Source: Demequina sp.
GTDB lineage: Bacteria; Actinomycetota; Actinomycetes; Actinomycetales; Demequinaceae
Length of the DNA: 64,000 nucleotides
Direction of reading: 5' to 3'
Assembly (NCBI GenBank): GCA_024707205.1
Contig: JANQAD010000001.1
Span: 620,001 to 684,000, forward strand
Shown here: positions 40,511 through 48,483 of the stretch, in pieces
How positions within the stretch are numbered: the first letter of the stretch is position 1
Layout of the letters: each line of letters begins with the position of its first letter
Notes under the pieces: generated by a model
What the model saw: only the letters and a program-made list of their open reading frames with translations
Told to the model about the DNA's origin: nothing
The model's database searches: none
Program-made: the position numbers and the translations under genes

Positions 40511-41176
40511 ATGGCGTCGTGGCGCGAGCAGGTGGCCCCTGATTGGGCCGACGCGCTTGCGTCCCAAGAGCCGACGCTCACCCAGCTAGGGGTCTTCCTC
40601 CGCGAGGAGATCTCGGCAGGCCGGGGGTACCTTCCGGCAGGGGACGCGATACTCCGCGCGTTCACGACCCCGCTCGCGGACGTGCGGGTGCTCATCGTCG
40701 GCCAGGACCCCTACCCCACACCGGGCGACCCCGTGGGCCTCAGCTTCTCGGTGCCGCCGGGGCACCCGATGCCTCGGTCGCTCCTCAACATGGCGCAGGA
40801 GCTCCGCAATGACACGGGCGAGGTCCTCGCGAACGGTGACCTCACCGCGTGGCAGTCCCAAGGCGTCATGCTGCTCAACAGGGTCCTCACCGTCAGTCCT
40901 GGAGTCGCGGCGAGCCACCGCGGGAAGGGCTGGGAGGGCTTCACCGAGCACGCGATCAGGGCGCTCGTGGCGCGCGGCGGGCCGCTGGTCGCGATCCTGT
41001 GGGGGCGCGACGCGCAGTCGCTCGCGCCCATGCTCGCCGACGTTCCGCGCATCGAGAGCGCGCACCCGTCGCCCCTGAGCGCTAGCCGCGGATTCTTCGG
41101 CTCACGGCCGTTCAGCAGGGCGAATGCCGCACTCGAAACCCAGGGAGCGGCGCCTATCCGCTGGGCCATCCCCTAG
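40511..41176 (+). CDS. ung: Uracil-DNA glycosylase, family 1
   Basis: The 221-residue enzyme removes uracil from DNA. The catalytic Asp motif [18 protein letters not shown], the uracil-binding VLLLN-like [10 protein letters not shown] and the [17 protein letters not shown] leucine-loop motif are intact. It is followed by a 54-bp palindrome. Confidence 0.95.
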   Translation: MASWREQVAPDWADALASQEPTLTQLGVFLREEISAGRGYLPAGDAILRAFTTPLADVRVLIVGQDPYPTPGDPVGLSFSVPPGHPMPRSLLNMAQELRNDTGEVLANGDLTAWQSQGVMLLNRVLTVSPGVAASHRGKGWEGFTEHAIRALVARGGPLVAILWGRDAQSLAPMLADVPRIESAHPSPLSASRGFFGSRPFSRANAALETQGAAPIRWAIP

Positions 41177-41188
41177 CCATAGTTCCCC

Positions 41189-41242
41189 GAATGGGCACTG
41201 AGTGTCGCGAAACTTGAGTTTGGCGTACCTAGAAGCCCATTC
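41189..41242. repeat. 54-bp palindromic intergenic element, copy 2
   Basis: It has the same length and ends as the 16919 copy (GAATGGG to CCCATTC) and an identical left-centre (CTGAGTGTCGCGAAAC); the right arm has several changes. It begins 12 bp after the ung stop. A degenerate relative of the CCGACGCT motif (GCCCAACGCTGGGGTCGGG) lies just downstream near 41252. Confidence 0.8.
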
Positions 41243-41290
41243 GAGAGCAGTGAAGGGCCCAACGCTGGGGTCGGGATCAACACCCAGTGC

Positions 41291-41320
41291 TTGCAATTCC
41301 TACCTATCCGATGGTATTAG
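41291..41320 (+). promoter_or_regulatory. Putative promoter of the leader/symporter operon
   Basis: TTGCAA, 18 nt, TATTAG forms a reasonable sigma-70 type promoter, with TACC-N8-GGTA symmetry between the boxes that may be a regulator site. It lies about 60 nt before the leader-peptide start, in a locally AT-rich stretch. Confidence 0.5.
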
Positions 41321-41380
41321 TATGTCATTGGTGATCGGAGCGCGCCCAGCGCCCCGCGCCGCGACCTAGGGAGAGCAGAG

Positions 41381-41452
41381 ATGGCGATCTACGCCAGCAC
41401 CTCGATGTGCCGCTCCTCGTGTTGCGCCGCGAACCGCCGAATGTCGGCCTGA
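41381..41452 (+). CDS. Cysteine-containing leader peptide (23 residues)
   Basis: A short frame starts with ATG at 41381 behind a GGGAGAGCAG site and stops at TGA 41450-41452. It encodes Cys at positions 10, 14 and 15, a high density for so short a peptide. It stands 82 nt before a cystine-type symporter gene. In mycobacteria, small Cys-containing frames control downstream sulfur genes through ribosome stalling when cysteine is short (cysteine-responsive attenuation). The arrangement here fits that scheme. Translation is inferred, not shown. Confidence 0.6.
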   Translation: MAIYASTSMCRSSCCAANRRMSA

Positions 41453-41527
41453 AGCCGCACCAGCGTCGGGCAGCGACGCGCCCCAGCAGCACCACGCAAG
41501 CCCCACCAGCCCCACACCCTCTAGGAG
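41413..41527 (+). promoter_or_regulatory. Candidate translational attenuator: anti-SD in the leader pairs with the symporter SD
   Basis: CTCCT at 41413-41417, between the Cys10 and Cys14-15 codons, is complementary to AGGAG at 41523-41527, the ribosome-binding site of the symporter gene (GTG start 41535). A ribosome paused on the Cys codons would cover CTCCT and free the site. The pairing is only 5 bp as read by eye, so folding must confirm it. The spacer also contains a CCGACGCT copy (41462-41469). Confidence 0.45.
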
Positions 41528-41534
41528 AAAACCA

Positions 41535-42996
41535 GTGAACTGGCCTGCCCTTGCCATGCTCGGCGCCGTAGCGGCGTCGTATGTCGGCATCTTCTTCCTG
41601 GCGCGCAGGCGCTTCAATTTCAGCCTGCTGACGCTCAGCGCGCTCGGCGTCGGGATCGTGATCGGCCTCGCCGGTCGCGGCCACTCGGAGTGGATAGAGC
41701 CCATCGGCCGCATCTACATCAACCTCCTGCTCGCCTCGGTGGCGCCGCTCGTGGTCGTGTCGATCATCGCGTCCATCACGAGCCTCGGCAGCCTCGAGAA
41801 GCTCAAGACCGTGGGGCTGCGCAGCTTCGGCTGGCTCATGGTCACCAATGTCATTGCAGTGATCCTGACGCTCGGCGTCGCGATCTCGCTCGGCATCGGC
41901 AAGGGCGTCAACGAGACCCTTGGCGGCCAGGAGCTCAACGTGCTCGAGAACTCCGTGCAGAGCTTCACGGACGTGGTCGTGAACTTCTTCCCCGTCAACG
42001 TGGTGGGCGATCTCGGCTCCAACCACATCATCCCCATCATCGTGATCTCGATCGCGCTCGCGATCGCCTACCTCGCGGTGGCCCGCAAGGACCCCAAGGG
42101 CGTGCGCCCGTTCCGCACCGGCATCGAGGCCCTGCGCCTCGTCATCTACAAGGCGGTCGGTTACGTCATCAAGCTCACGCCGTACGCGGTGCTGGCCCTA
42201 ACCGCGACGGTGGTGGCCGACTCGGTCAACCTCACGAACAAGTTCTGGTCGCTGATCGGCCTGCTCGTGGTCGCGTGGGTCGTGTGCTTCGCGGACCTCT
42301 ACATCGTCAACGGGCTGCTGCTGCGGACCGTGGCCAACGTCTCCCCTGTCGCGTTCTTCCGCAAGATCTTCCCCGCGCAGGTGACCGCTTTCACCACGCA
42401 GAGCTCGGTGGGCACCCTGCCCGTGACCACAAGCGTGCTGACGACGCGCGTGGGCGTGCACCCGGAGGTGGCCCACTTCACGGCACCCCTGGGCACCACC
42501 ATCGGGATGCCAGGGGTGCTCGGGCATCTGGCCCGTCCTCATCGCCGTGTGGGGCATCAACGCGTACAACATCCCCTACACCGCGCAGGACTACCTGGTG
42601 CTCGCGCTGCTCGCGACAGTGGTCTCGATCGGCGTGGCAGGCGTGCCGGGAACCGCGACGGTCGCGGCCGCAACGGTCCTGGCAGCAGCCGGATTGCCGC
42701 TCGAGTTCATCGCGGTCACCCTGCCGATCTCGATGATTGCGGATATGGCCCGCACGGCCACCAACGTCACCGCGGCCGCAACGAGCGCCACGATCGTCGC
42801 CCGCCAAGTCGGCCTGCTGAATGAAGACATCTTCAACGGCAGGGCCACTTTCGATGAAGAGACGGGCCAGGTCACCCCTCTGCCCGACGCTTCCCCCACC
42901 CAAGGCGACGACGTCGCCGAAGCCCCGGCGAGCGTCGGGCAAGAAGAACTCAACCCCACTACTGAGCCCGCGCTCGCGGGCGCGAACAGGAGCTGA
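41535..42996 (+). CDS. Cation symporter of the DAACS family, cystine (TcyP)-like, frameshifted
   Basis: About 486 residues with eight or more membrane segments and the dicarboxylate/amino-acid:cation symporter motifs (AFTTQSSVGTLPVTTS for hairpin 1, TAPLGTTIGMPG, then WPVLIAVWGINAYN). An extra G in GGGG at about 42512-42515 breaks the frame; removing it restores GMPGCSGIWPVL. N-terminal features (NWPALAMLGAVAA onward) resemble the TcyP/YdjN cystine-uptake branch. The Cys-rich leader upstream supports cystine as substrate. The C-terminal 40 residues are an acidic tail. The next gene starts 2 bp after its stop. Confidence 0.8.
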
Positions 42997-42998
42997 TC

Positions 42999-43823
42999 AT
43001 GAAGCGCACCGCAAGCCTCGCCATCGGGACCGTTGGCCTCGCCGTTCTGGTGCTCGGCATCGCGCCCGCCGCGAGTGCCGACGTCACCAATCCCGCCGAC
43101 AACCCGCACAAGATCACGGTCACAGGCGACGACGGCCAGACGTATACGGACGGCCAGGACACGCTGCCCGGCTACGACGACTACGAGTGCACCTACATCC
43201 CCGGCGCGTGGTTCGACTTCGCGAAGAACCGTGTGTACTACGCGGACGGCCAGTGGATTCCGTGGACCGAGTGGGACAGGGCCACCGGATACAAGGAGTG
43301 GCTCGCCAAACAGGACTCGGGTTCGTCCGGCGGATCCTCTTCCGGCGGCTCCTCTTCTGGCGGCTCGAGCTCCGGATCCACGTCCGGAAGCACCAAGTCC
43401 GGCAGCACCAAGTCCACGAGCACAAAGTCCACGAGCACAAAGTCCACGAGCACAAAGTCCACGAGCACAAAGTCGACGAGCACCACGTCCGGCAGCACCA
43501 AGTCCACGACCAGCACGACGACCAAGGCGACCGAATCGGACACCGCCACCAGCCCGTCCGCGTCCCCGAGCCCGATCCTCGGCGGCGAGTCGGCGACGCC
43601 GAGCGCATCGCCGGTGGCGACCGAGTCGCCGTCCGCCACGCCCACCGTGGACGCTTCTCCGGTGGCGGCCGTCGCGGCCGGCACGGACTCCGGCTCCAGC
43701 GCGGGCCCAGGAGCGGGCATCGCGATCCTGGGTGGCCTCGCGGCCGCGGGAGGCGTCGCCTACGGGGCCACCTGGTTCGTGCGCCGCGGCCGCGAACGCA
43801 AGGCGATTGGAGGGTTGGCGTGA
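42999..43823 (+). CDS. Secreted, membrane-anchored protein with Ser/Thr-rich stalk
   Basis: The 274 residues comprise a signal peptide (ASLAIGTVGLAVLVLGIAPAASA), a folded part of about 80 residues with paired Tyr/Trp and one Cys (YDDYECTYIPG), a long STKST and GSSSGG low-complexity stalk (about residues 105-190), and a C-terminal helix (AGIAILGGLAAAGGVAYGATWFV) ending in RRGRERK. The layout is that of a wall-spanning surface protein, though no LPXTG sortase motif is seen. It is coupled to the symporter gene. Function unknown. Confidence 0.75.
   Translation: MKRTASLAIGTVGLAVLVLGIAPAASADVTNPADNPHKITVTGDDGQTYTDGQDTLPGYDDYECTYIPGAWFDFAKNRVYYADGQWIPWTEWDRATGYKEWLAKQDSGSSGGSSSGGSSSGGSSSGSTSGSTKSGSTKSTSTKSTSTKSTSTKSTSTKSTSTTSGSTKSTTSTTTKATESDTATSPSASPSPILGGESATPSASPVATESPSATPTVDASPVAAVAAGTDSGSSAGPGAGIAILGGLAAAGGVAYGATWFVRRGRERKAIGGLA
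43410..43484. repeat. Five tandem 15-bp units coding KSTST
   Basis: AAGTCCACGAGCACA repeats five times (last copy with two changes) within the stalk of the surface protein. Slippage is expected to change stalk length. Confidence 0.85.
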
Positions 43824-43960
43824 TGTGTAGCGCCCGCAGCATGCGCTGACCCGCAGCCCTCGACCCTCAGTCCCCACCTCGCCCGGGAGCGAGCCGCCTC
43901 AACGGCACGGCACCCAGGGTGAGCGAAGCACACCCAAAATCCAACAAAGGGAAGACTCTC
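43824..43960 (+). other. Intercistronic stretch with an eight-codon frame containing Cys
   Basis: Between the surface-protein stop and the next secreted-protein gene, a small frame (ATG TGT at 43823-43849, eight codons, Cys second) overlaps the upstream stop as TGATG. The rest contains short complementary stretches (CGCCCGGGAGCG) but no known riboswitch was recognised. It may be a second regulatory step or simply chance. Confidence 0.3.
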
Positions 43961-46423
43961 ATGCAAGCAACAACAGTGCGGCGCCTGGCGGCCGCATCGG
44001 CAGGACTCGCGGTAGCTGTCACGCCGTTTATCGGGGCCGCCGCGTACGCGACCCCGGACAGGACGGCGTCGACCTCCGTCGACACCACGTACCTCGCGGA
44101 CGCCCTCGGGCTGCCCGCGGAGACGGTCGTCGAGACCGCAACCTACGACCGGTTCCAGTGGCTTCTGCAGCAGCCGGGCCAGTTCGCGTTCATCGTGGGC
44201 TCCACGAACGACGCTGGCTTCAAGGCCAAGGTGCAGCAGGCCGACGCTGCGGCGAGGGCCGCCGGCGTCACCAAGATCTACTGGTTCGACCCCAACCTCA
44301 CGGGCTACACGGACGCCAACCGCAAGCTTGACGTCCGCAACCCCTCCACGATCAACCTCGCCGCGTCGTCGCAGACGATCTTCGGCAACGTGTGGAACAA
44401 CGTGATCGGCCAGTACCTGGGCAACGGCGTCAAGTCAGTGCCGAACTCGTCGGCCAACTCGGTGACGGTCACGCTCGACGACACCGTGGTGAACGACTCG
44501 GTCAACCCCGCGTGGGACCTGCGGACCGGTGAGACCCCCGCGGTGTCCTCCACCGACGACGTGTTCTTCGTCTACGACAAGGACCACAAGGTCGCGGACG
44601 TCGCGGACAAGGTCGTCGACTTCGTGAACCTCTCGACCACGGAGGACCCCACTGCCGGCGTGACGGCCGCGGTCGCGGCAATCGGCGGCGGCGCGGCGAT
44701 CGACCAGATCAGCCAGTTCTACGGGTGGAAGGCGTCGAACAACTTCATCCAGTCGCAGCAGAACGGCGGCACCGAGGCGGGAATCGCTCGCTATGGCGGG
44801 GACATCCTCAAGGACGCCGACAACGCGAACGGGTGGAACGTCAAGCAGGTCACCTACCCCGAACTAGTGCACCTGCTCAACCTCAACGCCGCGGGCGCGA
44901 ACTTCGCGATCCTCTTTGGCGGCACGTGGTGCCCCAACACGAGGGCCGTCATCAAGTTCGTCAACCAGAACGCGGTGGCGAATGACGTGACGGTGTACAA
45001 CTTCGACCTCGTTCTCGACGGCGGCAAGACCAACGGGACCAACCAGGGCGCCAACCCCATCCACGTTCGCGACAACGCGAACAGCGGCACGACGTTCAAC
45101 TTCCGTCCGTCGTACGTCTACGGCGACCTGGTGCGCACGTACTTCAGGAACCTCGTCACCGAGTACGACCCCAACACGGGAACTCGCGTCTCGTACTACC
45201 CCAGCGGCAACCTCACCTCGTTCCCGGACGTGGTGCGCAAGCTGCAGGTGCCCTTCCTGATCAACTACGAACGCGGCACGGGTGGAAGCCCGTCGAGCTC
45301 GAGCGTCAAGCGCCAGTGGATTAAGCAGAACACCGACGCCTCCACGGGCCTGCCGACGTTCAAGGAGTACATGACGAACTGGTGGTTCACGCAGCCGTCC
45401 GACCAGATCGGGCTCAACTTCGCGATCCCGGCGGACACGAGCACCCTGGTGGACCCGCAGAAGAGCCAGTATGAGCAGGCGCTCGCCAACGTGTCCTTCG
45501 CCCAGGAGGCGCTCGACAAGCTGGACGTGTTCTTCGGCGGTCTGCCGGGTGCGGTGAAGTCCACGCGGACCGTCACGGCCCCCGATGTCGCCTACGGCAC
45601 GGACGCCACGATTAACCTCGCTATCGCCAACAAGTACGGCCGCGTGCCGGCTGGCACCGCGACGCTGAACATCGGCGGCACCGACTACCCGGTGACGGTG
45701 GCGCAGAGTGCGGCGCAGTTCACGGTTCACGGCCTCTCGGCTGGAGACCACCCGTTCACGATCACCTACCCGGGCGACGGCCAGCTGCTCCCCTTCACCG
45801 AGAGCGGCACACTCACCGTCACCAAGACCCACGTCGCCTCCGCGGCGGGAGCCGTGGTGACCAAGCCGACGCCGCAGAAGGCCGGAAGCTACAAGGTCAC
45901 GGTGACCCACCCGTCGGGCCTTGGCCAGGCGACGGGCAATGTCACGGTGACGTTCACGCACGGTTCGACGGTGAAGACCGTGACCGGGGCGCTCGCCTCG
46001 GGCGTGGCGACGCTCACCGTTCCGAAGCTGCCTGCGGGCACGTGGACGGCGTCGGTGCAGTACGCGGGCAACGCCGACTACCAGGCGAAGACGGTCGCGG
46101 GAGCGTCCGTTGTGTCCTCGAAGTCTGCCGTGTCCAAGGTGGCGGGGGCCGTCTCCAAGACGCCCAAGTCCACCGCCACCGGAACCTACAAGGTGACGGT
46201 GACCGCGCCGTCGGGCCTCGCGAAGGCAACCGGCAAGGTCACGGTGACCCTCAAGAAGGGTTCAAGCAAGAAGACCGTGACCGGCACGCTGAAGTCGGGC
46301 GTTGTCACCATCTCGGTGCCGAAGCTGGCGAAGGGCACGTGGACTGCCTCGGTCGCGTATGCCGGTGACGCCAACTACGCGGCGAAGACCGCTGCTGGGG
46401 CCTCCATCAAGGTCACCAAGTAG
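43961..46423 (+). CDS. Secreted protein with tandem thioredoxin-like domains and C-terminal Ig-like repeats
   Basis: The 820 residues begin with a signal peptide (RRLAAASAGLAVAVTPFIGAAAYA). A first thioredoxin-like block near residues 60-100 (QFAFIVGSTNDAGFKAKVQQ then KIYWFDPNL) lacks Cys. A second near residues 305-350 has FAILFGGTWCPNTRAVIKF then VTVYNFDLVL, with WCPNT at the active-site position. This is the only Cys in the protein. From about residue 535 three bacterial Ig-like repeats follow (PAGTATLNIGG; ATGNVTVTFTHG; ATGKVTVTLKKG). It is the last gene of the leader/symporter group. A surface role in thiol or cystine handling is an inference from context. Confidence 0.7.
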   Translation: MQATTVRRLAAASAGLAVAVTPFIGAAAYATPDRTASTSVDTTYLADALGLPAETVVETATYDRFQWLLQQPGQFAFIVGSTNDAGFKAKVQQADAAARAAGVTKIYWFDPNLTGYTDANRKLDVRNPSTINLAASSQTIFGNVWNNVIGQYLGNGVKSVPNSSANSVTVTLDDTVVNDSVNPAWDLRTGETPAVSSTDDVFFVYDKDHKVADVADKVVDFVNLSTTEDPTAGVTAAVAAIGGGAAIDQISQFYGWKASNNFIQSQQNGGTEAGIARYGGDILKDADNANGWNVKQVTYPELVHLLNLNAAGANFAILFGGTWCPNTRAVIKFVNQNAVANDVTVYNFDLVLDGGKTNGTNQGANPIHVRDNANSGTTFNFRPSYVYGDLVRTYFRNLVTEYDPNTGTRVSYYPSGNLTSFPDVVRKLQVPFLINYERGTGGSPSSSSVKRQWIKQNTDASTGLPTFKEYMTNWWFTQPSDQIGLNFAIPADTSTLVDPQKSQYEQALANVSFAQEALDKLDVFFGGLPGAVKSTRTVTAPDVAYGTDATINLAIANKYGRVPAGTATLNIGGTDYPVTVAQSAAQFTVHGLSAGDHPFTITYPGDGQLLPFTESGTLTVTKTHVASAAGAVVTKPTPQKAGSYKVTVTHPSGLGQATGNVTVTFTHGSTVKTVTGALASGVATLTVPKLPAGTWTASVQYAGNADYQAKTVAGASVVSSKSAVSKVAGAVSKTPKSTATGTYKVTVTAPSGLAKATGKVTVTLKKGSSKKTVTGTLKSGVVTISVPKLAKGTWTASVAYAGDANYAAKTAAGASIKVTK

Positions 46424-46428
46424 CACAC

Positions 46429-46475
46429 ACAAGGGGCCGGTCGCGGAGCGTGGGGCGTCGCGGCCGGTCCCTTGT
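46429..46475. terminator. Bidirectional terminator between convergent genes
   Basis: ACAAGGGGCCGGTCGCG pairs with CGCGGCCGGTCCCTTGT (two mismatches). It lies between the stops of the Ig-like protein gene (+) and the exported-protein gene (-), ending both units. Confidence 0.75.
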
Positions 46476-46478
46476 GCT

Positions 46479-47252
46479 TCACCCGCACAGCTTGTTTCCG
46501 CCATACGAGGGATCGTTGGTGATGATGAGGTCACCGTTTGCCGAGCCCCAACCGGGGTTGGCCTCGACGCCCTGGAAGATCGGCAGGCTCGAGCACGAGT
46601 AGCCGCTCGCGAGCGCAACGTTCTGGTTGTTGACCACGACGGTTGGCGTGAAGCCTGCCCACTTGGCGGTGTCGGCAAAGTTGAACGTCACCTTCCACAG
46701 CGCCGCGGACGTGACCGCGCTGAACTGGAACTGCGAATACTGGTGGCCGTTCGCGGTCCACGTGGCCACGGTGCCGATCGTCAAGGTGCAGGACTGCGAC
46801 GTCGCGTTGCCGCTCGCGTCGAGGCCAACACACCCTGGCGTTACGGGGGCAGCGCCGTTCCAGCTCGTGGGGAAGATCCAGCCGCCGATGGTCGCGATGG
46901 CGGCGGAGACGTTCGCGCTCGCGTACGTGCCGACCGTCACCGTCTGCGTGGCGGCGGCCGACGCTGTGGTTCCGGTGGCGATGACCGTTCCGGAGTCATT
47001 GTGCAAGTTGATCTTGAGGCTCAGCCCGGCGCAGGCAGCGGGCAGCGCGCTCACCGTGATCGTGGTGCCGCTCGCGGGGGTCGTCTTGACCACCGGGGTT
47101 GTCCCGTTCATGGAGGCGGCGCAACGCTGCAACTTGGTGAGCGTGACTTCCTTCTTGGTAGTGACTCCGAGGGTCGCGGCGTTGGCCGCGGTGGCGCCCA
47201 CGATGAGCGCGGCGAGGAGTGCGACGGCGGCGACGATCCAGCGCTTGCGCAT
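46479..47252 (-). CDS. Exported protein, partner of the SipW-type peptidase
   Basis: The ATG at 47252 overlaps the peptidase stop and gives 257 residues. A basic start and hydrophobic segment (RWIVAAVALLAALIVGATAANA) precede LGVTTKKEVTL. This strongly resembles LAVTTSKEVAI at the same place in the protein encoded at 47779. The mature part is Thr/Ala/Val-rich, beta-like, with six Cys. It has no C-terminal anchor. The grouping with a SipW-type peptidase recalls TasA-like fibre proteins, but identity with TasA cannot be shown. Confidence 0.65.
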   Translation of the reverse strand: MRKRWIVAAVALLAALIVGATAANAATLGVTTKKEVTLTKLQRCAASMNGTTPVVKTTPASGTTITVSALPAACAGLSLKINLHNDSGTVIATGTTASAAATQTVTVGTYASANVSAAIATIGGWIFPTSWNGAAPVTPGCVGLDASGNATSQSCTLTIGTVATWTANGHQYSQFQFSAVTSAALWKVTFNFADTAKWAGFTPTVVVNNQNVALASGYSCSSLPIFQGVEANPGWGSANGDLIITNDPSYGGNKLCG

Positions 47253-47770
47253 CACTCGTCTCCTTCCTTCGCGGGCCAGACGAGGACAGCGGCGGCGAGC
47301 AGGAACAGCGCTATCCACAGGAATGGGCTCAACAGCACGCCCATGACGGCGCCCACGTGCGGGATGTGCACCTGCACTACCCCGCGGACCTCATCGCCCT
47401 TCGGCGTGAACGGGTCCACGAAGGTGTTGTGGTCTCCCTGAACTGACCAGCCCGATTCGGCGTCGCCGCCGATGACGCGGTGGACGATTTGGGCGCCTCC
47501 GAAGCCATCGGGCGCGTAGACGATCACGTCGCCGACCGTCGGCTCCGTCTGCCACGCGATGAGGAGGTCACCGGGTTGGTAGCCGGGGGTCATCGACTCG
47601 CCGGAGACGAACACGAAGGACGCATGCCCGCCGAACTTCGCGGGCCAGACGAGGAAGGCGAGGACCGCAAGCGTCGCCCACAAGGCGATGGATCCGAGCA
47701 GGCGCCAGCCCCGGCGCGTACGGTCCTCCGTGAGGCCCGCGCCGGAGCTGGCGACTGACTGCTCGGTCAT
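47252..47770 (-). CDS. Type I signal peptidase, SipW (archaeal/ER) type
   Basis: The 172-residue protein has an N-terminal helix (LLGSIALWATLAVLAFLVWPA), catalytic Ser in FVSGESMTPGYQPGDL, and a His in QIVHRVIGGD at the place where ordinary bacterial signal peptidases have Lys. GDHNTFVDPF and a C-terminal helix follow. Ser/His enzymes of this class mature the neighbouring exported proteins in Bacillus (SipW-TasA). Here it is sandwiched between two exported-protein genes with overlapping or close ends, so it most likely processes them. Confidence 0.88.
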   Translation of the reverse strand: MTEQSVASSGAGLTEDRTRRGWRLLGSIALWATLAVLAFLVWPAKFGGHASFVFVSGESMTPGYQPGDLLIAWQTEPTVGDVIVYAPDGFGGAQIVHRVIGGDAESGWSVQGDHNTFVDPFTPKGDEVRGVVQVHIPHVGAVMGVLLSPFLWIALFLLAAAVLVWPAKEGDE

Positions 47771-47778
47771 CAGCCGGC

Positions 47779-48177
47779 TCAGCCGCTGATGATCACCGTG
47801 GCGTCGCCGATGTCGGTGGACAGGGGGATCGCCTTGGAGGTGGCGTCGTAGGTGAACGACGTTCCGGACACGGTGGAGGTGGTGGTCGCGAGCTCGGTGC
47901 CCGCAGCGCTCGCGAGCGTCAGCGCGATCTTCTCGTCCTTGCACGCCGCGTCGATGCCGCTCACGGTCACGTCCTTGATGATGTACGCGGTGCCGGACTT
48001 CTGGTACGTGTAGCCGACGTTGACGCCGTCGGCGTCGCACGGGGCGAAGGTTCCGGAGCCGATCGCGACCTCTTTGCTGGTCGTCACGGCGAGAGTCGAG
48101 GCTGCTGCGAGGGACAGTCCCGCCGCACCGACGATGACGAGTCCAGCGGCCAGGTACTTACGAGTGGCCTTCTTCAT
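47779..48177 (-). CDS. Small exported protein, partner of the SipW-type peptidase
   Basis: From the ATG at 48177 (AGGAG eight bases upstream) this is 132 residues. The signal region (YLAAGLVIVGAAGLSLAAAS) leads into LAVTTSKEVAIGSGTFAPCD; the mature part is beta-like and Thr/Ser-rich with two Cys. The shared VTT(S/K)KEV segment with the product of 46479-47252 marks the two as related. It is the first gene of the three-gene unit. Confidence 0.68.
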   Translation of the reverse strand: MKKATRKYLAAGLVIVGAAGLSLAAASTLAVTTSKEVAIGSGTFAPCDADGVNVGYTYQKSGTAYIIKDVTVSGIDAACKDEKIALTLASAAGTELATTTSTVSGTSFTYDATSKAIPLSTDIGDATVIISG

Positions 48178-48483
48178 GGGGTACTCCTGGTTCGGGTGGT
48201 GCTGCGGCATCGGCCCGTGAGTACTGCTACATCAACGATCCTCGCCGCAACGGTGAGGCCGTCCCGCTGGCGCGCTGTGAGCACGATCCTCTTGCGACGG
48301 GTGCTGGTCTTTCAACACGTGTCGATTTTCTCATTCATGCCAAGCCTCGGCCTAGGCAGTTGGTCCCAGGATTCGTCGCGGTTGTAGCGCCCGAGAGCAT
48401 CCTTGAACTAGCATCTTGTGTATCACAGGGTAAGGGATTAGCCTTGAATAAGCGCGCATGCTGTTCCAGGATGGGAGGCGACG
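48178..48483. other. Divergent intergenic region, promoters only
   Basis: About 300 bp separate the small exported-protein gene (-) from the Fic gene (+). The middle (48300-48345) is locally AT-rich (TTTCAACACGTGTCGATTTT), and TTGAAC followed by TATCAC near 48412-48440 may serve the Fic gene. No gene is seen. Confidence 0.4.

Noticed and set aside
41366-41713. Minus-strand frame opposite the leader and symporter start
   Set aside because: It is antisense to a clear membrane-protein gene and has the composition of a shadow frame.
43850-43960. SAM-type riboswitch before the thioredoxin-like secreted protein
   Set aside because: The sequence has some complementary G/C stretches but lacks the conserved cores of the SAM classes that I can recognise.
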